A DNA stretch of 52,784 bases from Desulfobacterales bacterium (GTDB lineage: Bacteria; Desulfobacterota; Desulfobacteria; Desulfobacterales; UBA11574). Positions 28,459-38,006 of the stretch are shown here, piece after piece. The number at the start of each line of letters is the position of its first letter. Positions within the stretch are counted from its first letter, which is position 1. The position numbers and the translations under genes are program-made. Where the stretch lies: positions 1 to 52,784 of the forward strand of contig JAJDND010000056.1 of assembly GCA_022340885.1 (NCBI GenBank), written 5' to 3'. The notes beneath the pieces were generated by a model, which worked only from the letters and a program-made list of their open reading frames with translations, was not told the origin of the DNA and searched no databases.

Positions 28459-29796
28459 ATGAACAAACAAATTGTGCCGTCAGGCACATCCATTGTCGGC
28501 GGTAAAGAGGAAAAAATCCTTGAAGCCTATCTGGGAAGCTGCGTAGGGGTAACCCTGGTTGATCGCCGGGCTGAAGTGGGTGGATTGCTTCATCTTCTTT
28601 TGGCCGAGGCCCCGGGATCCGATCGACATTTTAATCCTGAAAATTATGCCACCAGCGGAATGCCGCATTTTTTAAATAAATTGATTGATGCAGGTGCTTC
28701 AAAAGAAAACCTGGAGGCCTGCATGGCTGGAGGCGCTCTTATCGGCCCGGTATCAGACGTGGATCTGTCACTTGATCTCGGGGGACGAATTACTGAAAAC
28801 GTTCAATTTTTTCTCACTGAACATAAAATTCCCATCATTGCAACCGAAACCGGCGGCTATTCCGGACGTAAAATGAACCTCGATCTCTCTCTCTTAAAAT
28901 CCTCCATCGAACCGACGTGGCAATTCAACAATCCATCCGGAAAGCCGGTTCAAACCGATATTGTTTTCGATATCGATGAAGCGATTCATCGCGCGAAACC
29001 CATACCCCAGGTAGCGCTTAGAGTCATCCGATTGATACACAATGAAGATTATTCAATAAAAGAAGTCGGGAGTGAAATCCGGCGGGACCAGGTCATCAGC
29101 GGCAAGATCTTAACGCTCTGCAACTCTACATTCATGGGACTGAAAACAGTGGTGGACTCCATTGATCGGGCACTGGTATTGGTAGGAGAAAAGCGGTTGT
29201 TAAAACTTGTCGTTACAGCCTCCGCCCAATCGCTTTTTCCGCAATCCCTCCAAGGCTATTCCCTGTGTAAAGGGGGAATTTTCTATCATGCCGTCGGAAC
29301 TGCCACGGCGGCCCAAAAACTCGCCGAGATCACCAAGAAGGCAGCGCCCGATGTCGCCTATACCGCCGGTCTTCTGCATGATATCGGAAAGATTCCTCTG
29401 GACCAGGAGGTGGCGGCAAACGCCCCGTTTTTCTATCGATCTACCCAGGAAAAAGGCAATGAATTGTGCGAGATAGAAAGATTAAAGTTCGGTATCGATC
29501 ACACTGAAGCCGGGATGCGGTTGGGAAAACTTTGGAAGCTGCCGGACAATCTGATCCATGTCATTGCCAACCATCACCGGCCTGAAGCTTCAGCCGAAAA
29601 CTTAGAACTCGTCACGATCGTGTATCTTGCCGATTTGTTGATGTCAAAATTTCAGCCCTGCTACGAACTGGAGCAGATTGAAACGGAAAAATTGCCGGAC
29701 AGACTGGATTTATTGGGCCTGAATGCCGGTGATTTTCCGGCGTTGATCGACCGAATTCCGAAAAACATATTCCAATCCTCATTCATGCCGATCTGA
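28459..29796 (+). CDS. CheD-HDOD fusion protein
   Basis: 445 residues. Residues 1-155 are a CheD-like domain (chemoreceptor glutamine deamidase), with Cys28 in LGSCVGV and His45 in GGLLHLL, the same 17-residue spacing as the catalytic pair of known CheD. The catalytic threonine expected six residues before the Cys is Glu22 here. Residues about 175-380 form an HDOD output domain that keeps an HD-type motif LLHDIGK (about 305) and later ANHHRPE. Such a fusion would connect receptor deamidation or CheC-type binding to HDOD signalling. No other chemotaxis genes are in the window. Start: ATG with GGAGG about 12 bases upstream. Confidence 0.85.
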   Translation: MNKQIVPSGTSIVGGKEEKILEAYLGSCVGVTLVDRRAEVGGLLHLLLAEAPGSDRHFNPENYATSGMPHFLNKLIDAGASKENLEACMAGGALIGPVSDVDLSLDLGGRITENVQFFLTEHKIPIIATETGGYSGRKMNLDLSLLKSSIEPTWQFNNPSGKPVQTDIVFDIDEAIHRAKPIPQVALRVIRLIHNEDYSIKEVGSEIRRDQVISGKILTLCNSTFMGLKTVVDSIDRALVLVGEKRLLKLVVTASAQSLFPQSLQGYSLCKGGIFYHAVGTATAAQKLAEITKKAAPDVAYTAGLLHDIGKIPLDQEVAANAPFFYRSTQEKGNELCEIERLKFGIDHTEAGMRLGKLWKLPDNLIHVIANHHRPEASAENLELVTIVYLADLLMSKFQPCYELEQIETEKLPDRLDLLGLNAGDFPALIDRIPKNIFQSSFMPI

Positions 29797-29966
29797 ATCT
29801 ACCCCGGTACGCTTTCCAACCGAAACATTCATCGTTGAAAATATTAATCTGAATCTGGATGAATAGGTTCCGCATTCCCCGGAGCAGGCGCCGAGATCAG
29901 GCGGCGGAGCGCTTTTTACAGATTTTTATTGGGGTTGTGATGCTTAACCCACGTGTCACATTTTGA

Positions 29967-29993
29967 TTGACAATAAAAATGATTGAATATACT
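29967..29993 (+). promoter_or_regulatory. Candidate promoter of the tetR-RND operon
   Basis: TTGACA at 29967-29972 and TATACT at 29988-29993 are separated by 15 bases. The predicted start point falls in the TetR-type operator pair at 29995-30028. Both boxes are close to consensus, but the spacing is short. Confidence 0.5.
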
Positions 29994-29994
29994 C

Positions 29995-30028
29995 TGACCT
30001 TTCGGTCAAATTTATGACTTATCGGTCA
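29995..30028 (+). promoter_or_regulatory. Tandem TetR-type operator
   Basis: Two similar 14-base palindromes, TGACCTTTCGGTCA (29995-30008) and TGACTTATCGGTCA (30015-30028), with centres 20 bases apart, that is two helical turns on one face. They lie between the -10 box and the tetR ATG (30049), ideal for autorepression by the adjacent TetR protein. Confidence 0.75.
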
Positions 30029-30048
30029 TATTCAAGAGGGAGCACCCC

Positions 30049-30669
30049 ATGCCTCAGCCAAAAACAAAGCGAAAACAGCTTTTTAACCAGATCACCCGGG
30101 AATCGATTCAAGAAGCTGTGGTGAACCTGGTGACAAGCACGGGAACTCGCAAAGTCACTATGGATCAAGTCGCTGCCGAAGCCGGGATGTCCAAGGGATG
30201 TCTCTACATCCATTTTCGCAACAAAAAGGAATTGCTTGAATCCGTGAAAACAGCGATTTTTAAGCCCCTCGCCGACCAGCTCCAGGAAATTCTGGACGGA
30301 TCGCTGACGCCGAAACAAAAAATTGAAAACATTGTACACCGGATGCTCGGCTACTTTGATGAAAACCGGGGCCTCTTTCGGTTTCTTTTGGAAGAGCGAG
30401 AGATCGCACAGTCTCCGGCCATTCGTCAGAAAAACAGCCGTTATCGTAATTTTGTGGAACGGATCGCCAAGGTGCTCGACGACGGTGTCGCCACCGGACT
30501 TTTCTGCCCCATGGATGTTAAAAAAGTAGCATCCATATTTATTGAAGCGATGATTGCCATGACCGCCCGGCGTCTGCTGGAGGAAAAGCCGGACTCACTG
30601 GATGAAGATGCGCGGCTTCTAATCCGAGTGATTTTTCAGGGCATCGCTCTGACGCCGGTTCACGAATAG
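30049..30669 (+). CDS. TetR-family repressor of the efflux operon
   Basis: 206 residues. N-terminal helix-turn-helix VTMDQVAAEAGMSKGCLYIHF (about 35-56, HTH core) and a ligand domain beyond residue 70. It is the first gene of the run tetR - OMF - MFP - RND and has a tandem palindrome just upstream. It is therefore most simply a self-repressor that lifts when a pump substrate binds. GAGGGAG lies 7 bases before the ATG. Confidence 0.9.
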   Translation: MPQPKTKRKQLFNQITRESIQEAVVNLVTSTGTRKVTMDQVAAEAGMSKGCLYIHFRNKKELLESVKTAIFKPLADQLQEILDGSLTPKQKIENIVHRMLGYFDENRGLFRFLLEEREIAQSPAIRQKNSRYRNFVERIAKVLDDGVATGLFCPMDVKKVASIFIEAMIAMTARRLLEEKPDSLDEDARLLIRVIFQGIALTPVHE

Positions 30670-30715
30670 ATCCTAATTGAGCGACCTTTTATGATCCCTC
30701 AGGGATAGAGGAAAC

Positions 30716-32221
30716 ATGGAATATCGAGGAAAACGTTGGACACCGTATCATCTGTGCTTTTTTGCCGCCGTGTGGTTTGCAGCCGCCCTGATGCTGGCCG
30801 GATGCGCCTCGGATTTCCACCGTGTCTGGAAATCGCCGGGGACGGCCCCATCTTCCGCAGTATCATGGACGCCGGCACCCGGGACAATACCCGGGGTCGC
30901 CTCAAAATCAGCCCCGGTAACACTCCCGGAAAATATCCTCAAATCCGGACAATCCTTAAGCCTTCTGGACATCGTGGACATCGCCCTTCGAAACAATCCT
31001 GAAACGGCCGCCGCCTGGGCCCAGGCCCGATCCGCCGCCGCCGCATACGAAAGCAGCAAGGGTTCGTATTACCCGCAGCTCGACGCAACAGCCGGAACAA
31101 GTTACATCAGTGGCCATAACGACAACGGCGCTACTCCTTACAGCCAGCGAAACACTTTGGCGAGCTTGGGACTCAACTGGCTGATCTACGATTTCGGGGG
31201 GCGGCATGCATTCGTTGACGAAGCCCGGGAAGCGCTTATCGCCGCCGATTGGTCTCATAATACCGTCATCCAGAATATTATCTTTGCCGTGGAAAATGCG
31301 TACTATAATTACGTGACGGCCAAAGCCCTTCTCCAAGCCCAACAGGCCACTTACAAGGAGGCTGAAACCAATTTGGAGGCCTCAAAAGACCGTCACCATG
31401 CCGGTGTCGCCACCATCGCCGATGTGCTCCAGGCGAAAACCGCTCTGGCACAGGCCAAACTGGCCCTAGACAGCCTTCAGGGACAAATACAAACCACGAG
31501 AGGCGCGCTGGCGACTGCCATGGGACTGCCGGCCAATACGCCATATGACATTGTCGTTCCGAAAAAAGAGATCCCTCTCAAGGAAACGCTGGAGAAAGTG
31601 GAAGACTATCTTGCTCAGGCTGAAAAAAAGCGGCCGGATCTCGCGGCGGCGCGTGCCCAGGTCAGACAAGCCGGGGCGACCTTGCGTAAAGTGAAGGCTC
31701 AGGCTTATCCTTCTATCAATGGAACCGCCGATTATGGAAACACTTATTACGGCACCACTTCATTATATAAGGATAATTACAGCGGTGCGTTGCTTTTCAG
31801 TGTTCCGATTTTTACAGGCTTTTCCCAACGTCATAATGAAGAACAGGCGCGAGCTGACGAGGAAACCGCACAGGCCCGCCTGAACAGTCTCGAACAACAG
31901 GTGGTGCTGGAAGTGTGGACGAGCTATTACAACCTCAAGACCGCGGAACAGCGGGTTAGAACCAGTGAAGATTTACTCAAGAGCGCCACCGAATCCTACC
32001 AGGTGGCGCTGGGGCGCTACAAAGCCGGTGTCGGCAGCATACTGGACCTTCTGTCGGCGCAAAGCGCTCTCGAAAGCGCAAGGGCCCAGCGGGTACAAGC
32101 CGCTGCCGACTGGTACGTGTCGCTGGCTGCCTTGGCGCGCGACACCGGAACGTTAAGTGCATCCAGCACAGAAAATTTGGAAAAGATTCCCATTACGATG
32201 GAAAAGGTAAAGAAACCATGA
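30716..32221 (+). CDS. TolC-type outer-membrane efflux lipoprotein
   Basis: 501 residues. The signal peptide ends in lipobox LMLAGC (Cys near 30), as in NodT/OprM-type channels. Two OEP domains follow with long amphipathic helices (about 80-290 and 300-480), including the repeated pattern TxAxQRVRTSEDLLKSA and ARYKAGVGSILDLL. It forms the outer-membrane duct of the tripartite pump. Stop overlaps the adaptor start by 4 bases (ATGA). Confidence 0.9.
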   Translation: MEYRGKRWTPYHLCFFAAVWFAAALMLAGCASDFHRVWKSPGTAPSSAVSWTPAPGTIPGVASKSAPVTLPENILKSGQSLSLLDIVDIALRNNPETAAAWAQARSAAAAYESSKGSYYPQLDATAGTSYISGHNDNGATPYSQRNTLASLGLNWLIYDFGGRHAFVDEAREALIAADWSHNTVIQNIIFAVENAYYNYVTAKALLQAQQATYKEAETNLEASKDRHHAGVATIADVLQAKTALAQAKLALDSLQGQIQTTRGALATAMGLPANTPYDIVVPKKEIPLKETLEKVEDYLAQAEKKRPDLAAARAQVRQAGATLRKVKAQAYPSINGTADYGNTYYGTTSLYKDNYSGALLFSVPIFTGFSQRHNEEQARADEETAQARLNSLEQQVVLEVWTSYYNLKTAEQRVRTSEDLLKSATESYQVALGRYKAGVGSILDLLSAQSALESARAQRVQAAADWYVSLAALARDTGTLSASSTENLEKIPITMEKVKKP

Positions 32222-33393
32222 CAACCATTCGCCGTTTACCGTTCTTCGGTACAAAGCTTTCTGGAATGTTCCGTATCGGCCTGTCCAATCTTCTGACTGT
32301 GGGAATTACTGTTTTTATGTTGGCAGGGTGTTCAGGAAATGCCGAAAATAACCAGGGCCCGAAACCGGCGCCCGTAACCGCCCATATCGCCCTCAAAAAA
32401 GACGTTCCAGTGGTACTTAAAGCCATCGGAACCGTGGAGCCACATAATACGGTGGCCGTTCGGGCCCGGGTAGCCGGTGAAATTACACGGATTGCCTTTA
32501 AGGAAGGACAGGATGTTTCCCAGGGAGATTTGCTTTTTACCATCGACCCCCGGCCCTACCAGGCGGCCCTGGAAGGCGCTTTGGCCGAACTCGATCGTGA
32601 CAACGCTAGGTTGAAGAGCGCCAAAGAAGATGTCCGGCGTTATGCCGAATTGGTCAAAAAAGATTATGTGACATCACAGGCGTACGATCAAACCATAGCA
32701 AACGCCGATGCGCTCAAAGCCACCGTTGCAGCCGACCAGGCGGCCGTTCAAAGTGCCCGGGTCAACCTCGATTACTGTACCGTTCGGGCGCCCATTACCG
32801 GTCGCACCGGAAACCTTTTGGTCAAGCTAGGAAATGTAATCAAAGCCGAAGATCAACCGGTGGTCACAATTAATCAGATCACGCCCATCAATGTGAGTTT
32901 CTCGGTACCCGAAGAATATCTGGCGGATATCCGGCGTTATGCCGCAGACGGAACGCTTGACGTCGAGGCTGCCTTTCCCGATCAAAAGGTGCCGAACTTT
33001 AGAGGAGAACTCTCGTTTATCAACAATACGGTTGACGGGTCCACGGGAACGATTCTCTTGAAAGCCACGTTTCCCAACCCTGACAAGACGCTTTGGCCGG
33101 GACAGTTTGTGAACGTCATTCTGAGACTGGCCACCAGTCGGAGCGCTGTTGTTGTGCCATCCCAGGCGGTTCAGCGAGGTCAGCAAGGGGATTACGTTTA
33201 CGTGGTCAAAGGCGACATGAGTGTGGACTCGCGCACGGTAAAATTAGGACAGAGGCTTGACGGAGAAACAGTGATACGGAAGGGAATCGAGGCCGGCGAG
33301 CAAGTGGTGACGGACGGCCAGCTTCGTCTCTTCCCCGGCGCCAAGGTGGCGTTGATGAATCAGCCGGCATCAAAAGGGGCGAACAATCCATGA
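32218..33393 (+). CDS. RND periplasmic adaptor (membrane fusion protein), lipoprotein
   Basis: 391 residues. The lipobox FMLAGC (Cys near 38) anchors it. The biotinyl-lipoyl half motifs flank a helical hairpin: VRARVAGEITRIAFKEGQ (about 82-99) and CTVRAPITGRTGNLLVKLGN (about 187-206). Beta-barrel and membrane-proximal domains follow (VPSQAVQRGQQGDYVYVV). It couples the inner-membrane pump to the outer channel. Overlaps both neighbours by 4 bases, so translation of the three pump genes is fully coupled. Confidence 0.92.
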   Translation: MTTIRRLPFFGTKLSGMFRIGLSNLLTVGITVFMLAGCSGNAENNQGPKPAPVTAHIALKKDVPVVLKAIGTVEPHNTVAVRARVAGEITRIAFKEGQDVSQGDLLFTIDPRPYQAALEGALAELDRDNARLKSAKEDVRRYAELVKKDYVTSQAYDQTIANADALKATVAADQAAVQSARVNLDYCTVRAPITGRTGNLLVKLGNVIKAEDQPVVTINQITPINVSFSVPEEYLADIRRYAADGTLDVEAAFPDQKVPNFRGELSFINNTVDGSTGTILLKATFPNPDKTLWPGQFVNVILRLATSRSAVVVPSQAVQRGQQGDYVYVVKGDMSVDSRTVKLGQRLDGETVIRKGIEAGEQVVTDGQLRLFPGAKVALMNQPASKGANNP

Positions 33394-36300
33394 AAGGAAT
33401 ATCCGACATATTCATTCATCGCCCGGTCATGACGACGCTGGTCATGTTCGGAGTGCTTCTTTTCGGTATCACCGGCTACCGTTTGCTGCCGGTGAGCGAT
33501 CTGCCCAACGTGGACTTTCCCACGATTCAGGTGACGGCTGAATTACCGGGGGCCAGTCCGGAGACCATGGCGTCGGCCGTAGCAACACCTCTGGAAAAAC
33601 AATTCTCGACCATTTCGGGCCTGGATTCCATGACTTCCGCGAGCCAACTCGGCACCACCCAGATCGTTCTCCAGTTTAACCTGAGCCGGAGCATCGACGC
33701 CGCAGCCCAGGATGTCCAATCCGCCATCTCCGTGGCCCAAGGCAATCTGCCCAATGACATGCCGAATCCGCCCTCCTACCGAAAAGTCAATCCGGCGGAT
33801 AAACCCATCATTTATTTCGCGCTCACGTCGCCGACCCTGCCCCTCTCCGACCTTGACGAATACGGGGAGACACTTCTGGCGCAACGCATCTCCATGGTGA
33901 GCGGGGTGGCCCAGGTGGTGGTTTACGGCTCCCAGAAGTATGCGGTCCGCATCCGGCTCGATCCCAACAAGCTGGCCAACAAAGGCATCGGACTGGACGA
34001 TGTGGCATCGGCGGTAGAACAGGGGAACGTGAACCTGCCCACGGGAATACTGGATGGGCAGCACGTGGCCTACACCGTCCAGGCCACAGGACAGCTTAAA
34101 AATGCCACCGCTTACAAACCCCTGATTGTCGCCTATCGAAACGGGAGTCCTGTTCGCCTTCAGGATTTGGGAGTGGTGCTGGACAGTGTGGAAAACGACA
34201 AAACCGCTGCCTGGTACGTGGATGCCGCCCATAATGACCGCTCCGTGGTGCTGGCGATTCAAAGACAGCCCGGCACCAATACGGTCAAAGTCGCCGATGA
34301 CGTGCGCAATCTCGTTGCCACGCTCCAGAAGCAGATTCCAGCCTCTGTTTCGCTCCATGTGCTGTATGACCGCTCAGGGCCTATCCGGGACTCAGTGAAT
34401 GACGTCAAACTAACCTTGATGCTGGCCCTGGTCCTGGTGATCCTGGTTATCTTTATCTTTTTGAGAAATCTGTCGGCCACTGTCATCCCCAGCCTGGCGC
34501 TCCCCATGTCCATCATCGGCACCTTTATCGTGATGTACTATCTGGGTTACAGCCTCGACAATCTCTCCCTCATGGCACTCACGCTCTCGGTTGGATTTGT
34601 GGTGGACGATGCTATTGTCATGCTGGAAAACATTGTCCGTCATATGGAAAAGGGAGAGGGAACCTTCAGCGCCGCTCTTAAAGGATCCCGAGAGATCGGC
34701 TTTACCATCCTTTCCATGACCCTCTCTTTGGCGGCTGTTTTCATCCCGGTATTGTTCATGGGCGGGATCATCGGCCGGCTTTTCCACGAATTTGCCGTAA
34801 CCATCGCAGCGGCCATCCTCATATCAGGCTTTGTCTCGCTGACGCTGACCCCCATGCTGTGCAGCCGCTTCTTGAATCCCCCTTCTCAAGAGCGCCACAG
34901 TGCGATTTATGACGCATCCGAGCGGATCTTCAATAAAATGCTCGGCATTTACGACAAAGCATTGAGGTGGAGCCTCAACCATCGCCGTTTGGTCATAATC
35001 TTATCGGCAATCAACCTGCTGGCAACCATCTACCTTTTTATTGTCATTCCCAAAGGTTTCATTCCCAGTGAAGACCGGTCGGCCATCTTCGCCTTTACCC
35101 AGGCTGCGGAGGGTATTTCCGTCGATGCCATGATGAGGCATCAACAGGCTGTGGCGGCGGTGGTCCGGAAAGACCCCGGTGTCAAAAGTTTCTTCTCCAC
35201 CGCAGGCGCCAGGGGTTCCAGATCCAGCAATACCGGTATCATCTTCATGCATCTTAAACCCCGCTCCCAGCGAAAATATTCAGCCGATCAGATCATCGAG
35301 CGGCTCCGGCCCAAGCTGGCCAAGATCCCGGGGATTATGTGCTTTCTGCAAAATCTTCCACCCATCCAAATCGGCGGTCACCTGACCAAAGCCCAGTACC
35401 AGGTCACCCTCCAAGGCGCGGACACTGAAAAGCTTTACAAATACGCCCAAATTATGGAAGAGAAAATGCATACCCTTCAAGGCCTGCACGATATCGTCAG
35501 CGATCTTGAAATAAAAAACCCCCAAGTCACCGTGGACATCGATCGAAACAAGGCCGCTACTATGGGTGTGACCGCGGAGGCCATCGAAAACACACTGTAC
35601 TACGCCTACGGGTCCCGGCAGGTCTCGACCATTTACACGCGAAACAATACCTATCAGGTCATCATGGAAGTGGGGACGCACTTTCAGCAAGATCCCTCGG
35701 CCCTGTCTCTGCTTTACGTTCATTCGCGGGACGGGCAGCTGGTCCCGCTGAAGGCTGTGGCGAACATTACCCAGGATTTGGGTCCCCTTTCCATCAACCA
35801 CACCGGACAGGCCCCTTCGGTGACCCTGTCTTTCAATCTCAATCCCGACTTCCCGCTGAGCAAGGCGATCAAACAGGTGCAAAATCTGGCTCGCGAGACA
35901 CTTCCGGCCGACATCAGCACGAGCTTTCAGGGGACCGCGGAAGCATTCCGGTCTTCCATCACCGGTCTCGGACTGCTTCTGCTGATGGCCATACTGGTGA
36001 TCTATATGGTGCTCGGAATACTTTACGAGAGCTTCATTCATCCCATTACCATACTTTCGGCCCTGCCGTTTGCAGGCTTCGGCGCACTGGTCACACTCCT
36101 TTTGTTCCGGGTCGATCTCAGCATCTATGCCTTCGTCGGCATTATTATGCTGGTGGGACTCGTCAAGAAAAACGGCATCATTATGATCGACTTTGCATTG
36201 GACACGGAACGAAAAGAGGGCAAAGGGCCGGTGGATGCCATCCACGAGGCTTGCATCGTCCGATTTCGACCCATCATGATGACCACCATGGCGGCCCTCA

Positions 36301-36488
36301 TGGGGACGCTGCCCATTGCACTGGGATTCGGCGCGGGCGCCGAATCCCGCCGTCCCCTGGGTCTGGCGGTTGTCGGCGGACTGCTCTTCTCCCAATTCCT
36401 GACCCTTGTGGTAACCCCGGTTTTCTATGTTTACATGGACGAGTTTCAGTCCTTCCTGGCGCGGCGATTCAAAAGACGCAAAAATTGA
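33390..36488 (+). CDS. RND multidrug efflux pump, MdtC/AcrB-like
   Basis: 1032 residues with 12 expected membrane helices. The first is IFIHRPVMTTLVMFGVLL; the proton-relay aspartates lie in LSVGFVVDDAIVMLENI (about 400-416); the second-half repeat has ALPFAGFGALVTLLL and LVGLVKKNGIIMIDFAL. Full length for hydrophobe/amphiphile exporters; it uses proton influx to export substrates through the partner OMF. Sequence feel (RLLPVSDLPNVDFPTIQV) is closest to MdtB/MdtC. Substrate cannot be read from sequence. Confidence 0.95.
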   Translation: MKGISDIFIHRPVMTTLVMFGVLLFGITGYRLLPVSDLPNVDFPTIQVTAELPGASPETMASAVATPLEKQFSTISGLDSMTSASQLGTTQIVLQFNLSRSIDAAAQDVQSAISVAQGNLPNDMPNPPSYRKVNPADKPIIYFALTSPTLPLSDLDEYGETLLAQRISMVSGVAQVVVYGSQKYAVRIRLDPNKLANKGIGLDDVASAVEQGNVNLPTGILDGQHVAYTVQATGQLKNATAYKPLIVAYRNGSPVRLQDLGVVLDSVENDKTAAWYVDAAHNDRSVVLAIQRQPGTNTVKVADDVRNLVATLQKQIPASVSLHVLYDRSGPIRDSVNDVKLTLMLALVLVILVIFIFLRNLSATVIPSLALPMSIIGTFIVMYYLGYSLDNLSLMALTLSVGFVVDDAIVMLENIVRHMEKGEGTFSAALKGSREIGFTILSMTLSLAAVFIPVLFMGGIIGRLFHEFAVTIAAAILISGFVSLTLTPMLCSRFLNPPSQERHSAIYDASERIFNKMLGIYDKALRWSLNHRRLVIILSAINLLATIYLFIVIPKGFIPSEDRSAIFAFTQAAEGISVDAMMRHQQAVAAVVRKDPGVKSFFSTAGARGSRSSNTGIIFMHLKPRSQRKYSADQIIERLRPKLAKIPGIMCFLQNLPPIQIGGHLTKAQYQVTLQGADTEKLYKYAQIMEEKMHTLQGLHDIVSDLEIKNPQVTVDIDRNKAATMGVTAEAIENTLYYAYGSRQVSTIYTRNNTYQVIMEVGTHFQQDPSALSLLYVHSRDGQLVPLKAVANITQDLGPLSINHTGQAPSVTLSFNLNPDFPLSKAIKQVQNLARETLPADISTSFQGTAEAFRSSITGLGLLLLMAILVIYMVLGILYESFIHPITILSALPFAGFGALVTLLLFRVDLSIYAFVGIIMLVGLVKKNGIIMIDFALDTERKEGKGPVDAIHEACIVRFRPIMMTTMAALMGTLPIALGFGAGAESRRPLGLAVVGGLLFSQFLTLVVTPVFYVYMDEFQSFLARRFKRRKN

Positions 36489-36494
36489 ATAACT

Positions 36495-36679
36495 AACCGC
36501 AGATGAACGCGGATGGACATAAATATTAGGAAAACTCATTGGTTCCGGGTTCACCCCCGCCGATGGCGGGGTTCAAGGCTGTCAAGACATTCAGTTACAG
36601 CTCATTTTTGAACCGTGAACCCTGAACCGCTTAACCTGAGCACGATTATATTCATGTTTATTCGTGTTCATCCGCGGTT
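36495..36679. repeat. Intergenic inverted repeat, 32 bp arms
   Basis: Left arm 36495-36526 (AACCGCAGATGAACGCGG...) and right arm 36648-36679 are complementary at 26 of 32 positions. A third copy of the arm, in one orientation, is at 48539-48568. Between the arms is a G+C-rich hairpin at 36555-36571 and a GGTTCA/TGAACC-rich stretch. It fills the 254-base gap between the RND gene and the phospholipase gene. Confidence 0.65.
36555..36571. terminator. Strong GC hairpin after the RND pump
   Basis: CCCCGCC (36555-36561), GAT loop, GGCGGGG (36565-36571), 67 bases after the RND stop. No T run follows, so termination efficiency is doubtful. Confidence 0.4.
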
Positions 36680-36742
36680 TTCTTTATCCTCTTTTCTTTT
36701 TTCTCTTTCCTATTTCCTGTTTCTGGGATAAAGGATCTACCC

Positions 36743-37927
36743 ATGAAAGCGCCAATCGTCTTATTCGTGCTGCTCTTCGGCGCCGTCGCATATGCCGGCG
36801 GTATTGAGGCGCTGATTGTGCCGCCGGCCGAATCACCCCTGGCCGGGCAGTCTATGGTGTTTTCCGTGTATTTTTCTAATCCTGAAGACACCCCTTTGAC
36901 GATAGAACTCCCGAAAAGCATGACATGTCGTTTGAGCGCCGGAGATAAAACCGTTGAGGTGCCGGCGTATAGGATCCGCGAAACTTCTAAAAAAACCATG
37001 ATCGTATGCCCCGGATGTTTTAAAAAAATTCAATACTCGCTGGTGATTCCCTTTCTTATTGAAGGCACGGTCTCCATGGAGATACCGCATTTTAAAACGG
37101 CTCAAGTCATGTTTGCAGTGCGGAGCGGCAGCCCCTTAAAAAAATCGACGGAGGCAAAAAGCGAATCTGAAAAATTCCCCACCCTGGATTCACTGTTTGA
37201 ACTGTATCAGCCGTACATCAAGAATCTCTCGGCGTATAATCCCATGTATTTTCTCGTGGGAACCGATCCCAAACAAAGCAAATTTCAAATCAGCTTCAAA
37301 TACCGGCTTTTTGATACCAACAGCAAATTGGTACGGAACCACCCTTGGGCCGAAGGGTTTCATTTGGCCTATACCCAGACATCTTATTGGGATCTGAGAT
37401 CCGCCTCCCAACCCTTTGAAGACACCAGCTACAAACCGGAATTTTTTTTTCTATCACCCAATCTCAAGGTTCCCTGGGCCACCGGCCTGTTTATTCAAAC
37501 CGGCTTTCAACACGAATCCAACGGCCGGGGGGGAGAATTTTCACGCAGCACCAATTTCCTGTATATCAAGCCGATCTATATTCGCTATTGGCCGAAACAC
37601 AAACTGGGACTTCTCGTTTCACCAAAAATCTGGACTTATCTCATCAATGACGACGTAAACAATCTCGACTTAAACGACTACCGGGGGTATTTCGACCTGG
37701 AGATAAAAGCGGGACAAGCAGACGGCTTTGTTCTGGATTCGCATTTTCGGTATGCAAAAGAAGGGGGGGGAATGGAACTGGATCTCACCTATCCGCTGAG
37801 TCAATTCATATTTAAAAACCTCAACCTGTATTTTCAGATCCAGTATGTCAATGCTTTGGCGGAAAGTTTGCTCTATTACAGAGACCGAACCGATGCGTTG
37901 CGTCTCGGATTTGCCATTGTTCGATAA
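36743..37927 (+). CDS. pldA: Outer-membrane phospholipase A with N-terminal extension
   Basis: 394 residues. Signal peptide (cleavage near AVAYAGG, about 18). Residues 20-135 form a beta-rich, Ig-like domain that ordinary OMPLA proteins lack. Residues about 155-394 are the 12-strand OMPLA barrel with the active-site stretch QHESNGRGGEFSRSTN (about 256-271), giving the His, Ser and Asn of the catalytic triad. The enzyme hydrolyses phospholipids that reach the outer leaflet. No family resemblance for the extension was recognised. It probably has its own transcript. Confidence 0.85.
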   Translation: MKAPIVLFVLLFGAVAYAGGIEALIVPPAESPLAGQSMVFSVYFSNPEDTPLTIELPKSMTCRLSAGDKTVEVPAYRIRETSKKTMIVCPGCFKKIQYSLVIPFLIEGTVSMEIPHFKTAQVMFAVRSGSPLKKSTEAKSESEKFPTLDSLFELYQPYIKNLSAYNPMYFLVGTDPKQSKFQISFKYRLFDTNSKLVRNHPWAEGFHLAYTQTSYWDLRSASQPFEDTSYKPEFFFLSPNLKVPWATGLFIQTGFQHESNGRGGEFSRSTNFLYIKPIYIRYWPKHKLGLLVSPKIWTYLINDDVNNLDLNDYRGYFDLEIKAGQADGFVLDSHFRYAKEGGGMELDLTYPLSQFIFKNLNLYFQIQYVNALAESLLYYRDRTDALRLGFAIVR

Positions 37928-37946
37928 AATCGTGTGACGATTTTAT
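37924..37946. terminator. Bidirectional terminator between pldA and the Hdr cluster
   Basis: ATAAAATCGT (37924-37933), GTG loop, ACGATTTTAT (37937-37946): a 10 bp perfect stem with A and T runs on the two sides. It overlaps the pldA stop codon and lies 61 bases past the stop of the last minus-strand Hdr gene, so it can serve both convergent units. Confidence 0.6.
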
Positions 37947-38006
37947 AAAACGCGGCTTTGCCGATCAATTGGGTGAAAGTTCTTTGACGGATTGAAATTC
38001 CAAATA

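Noticed and set aside
35280-36554. 424-codon minus-strand frame opposite the RND gene
   Set aside because: Antisense shadow without family motifs; His/Gly/Gln-rich composition is typical of spurious frames.
37000-38006. Hdr cluster as part of a qmo-apr or dsr operon
   Set aside because: No AprAB, DsrAB, QmoC or DsrMJOP genes are present in the window; the downstream neighbour is an unrelated phospholipase.
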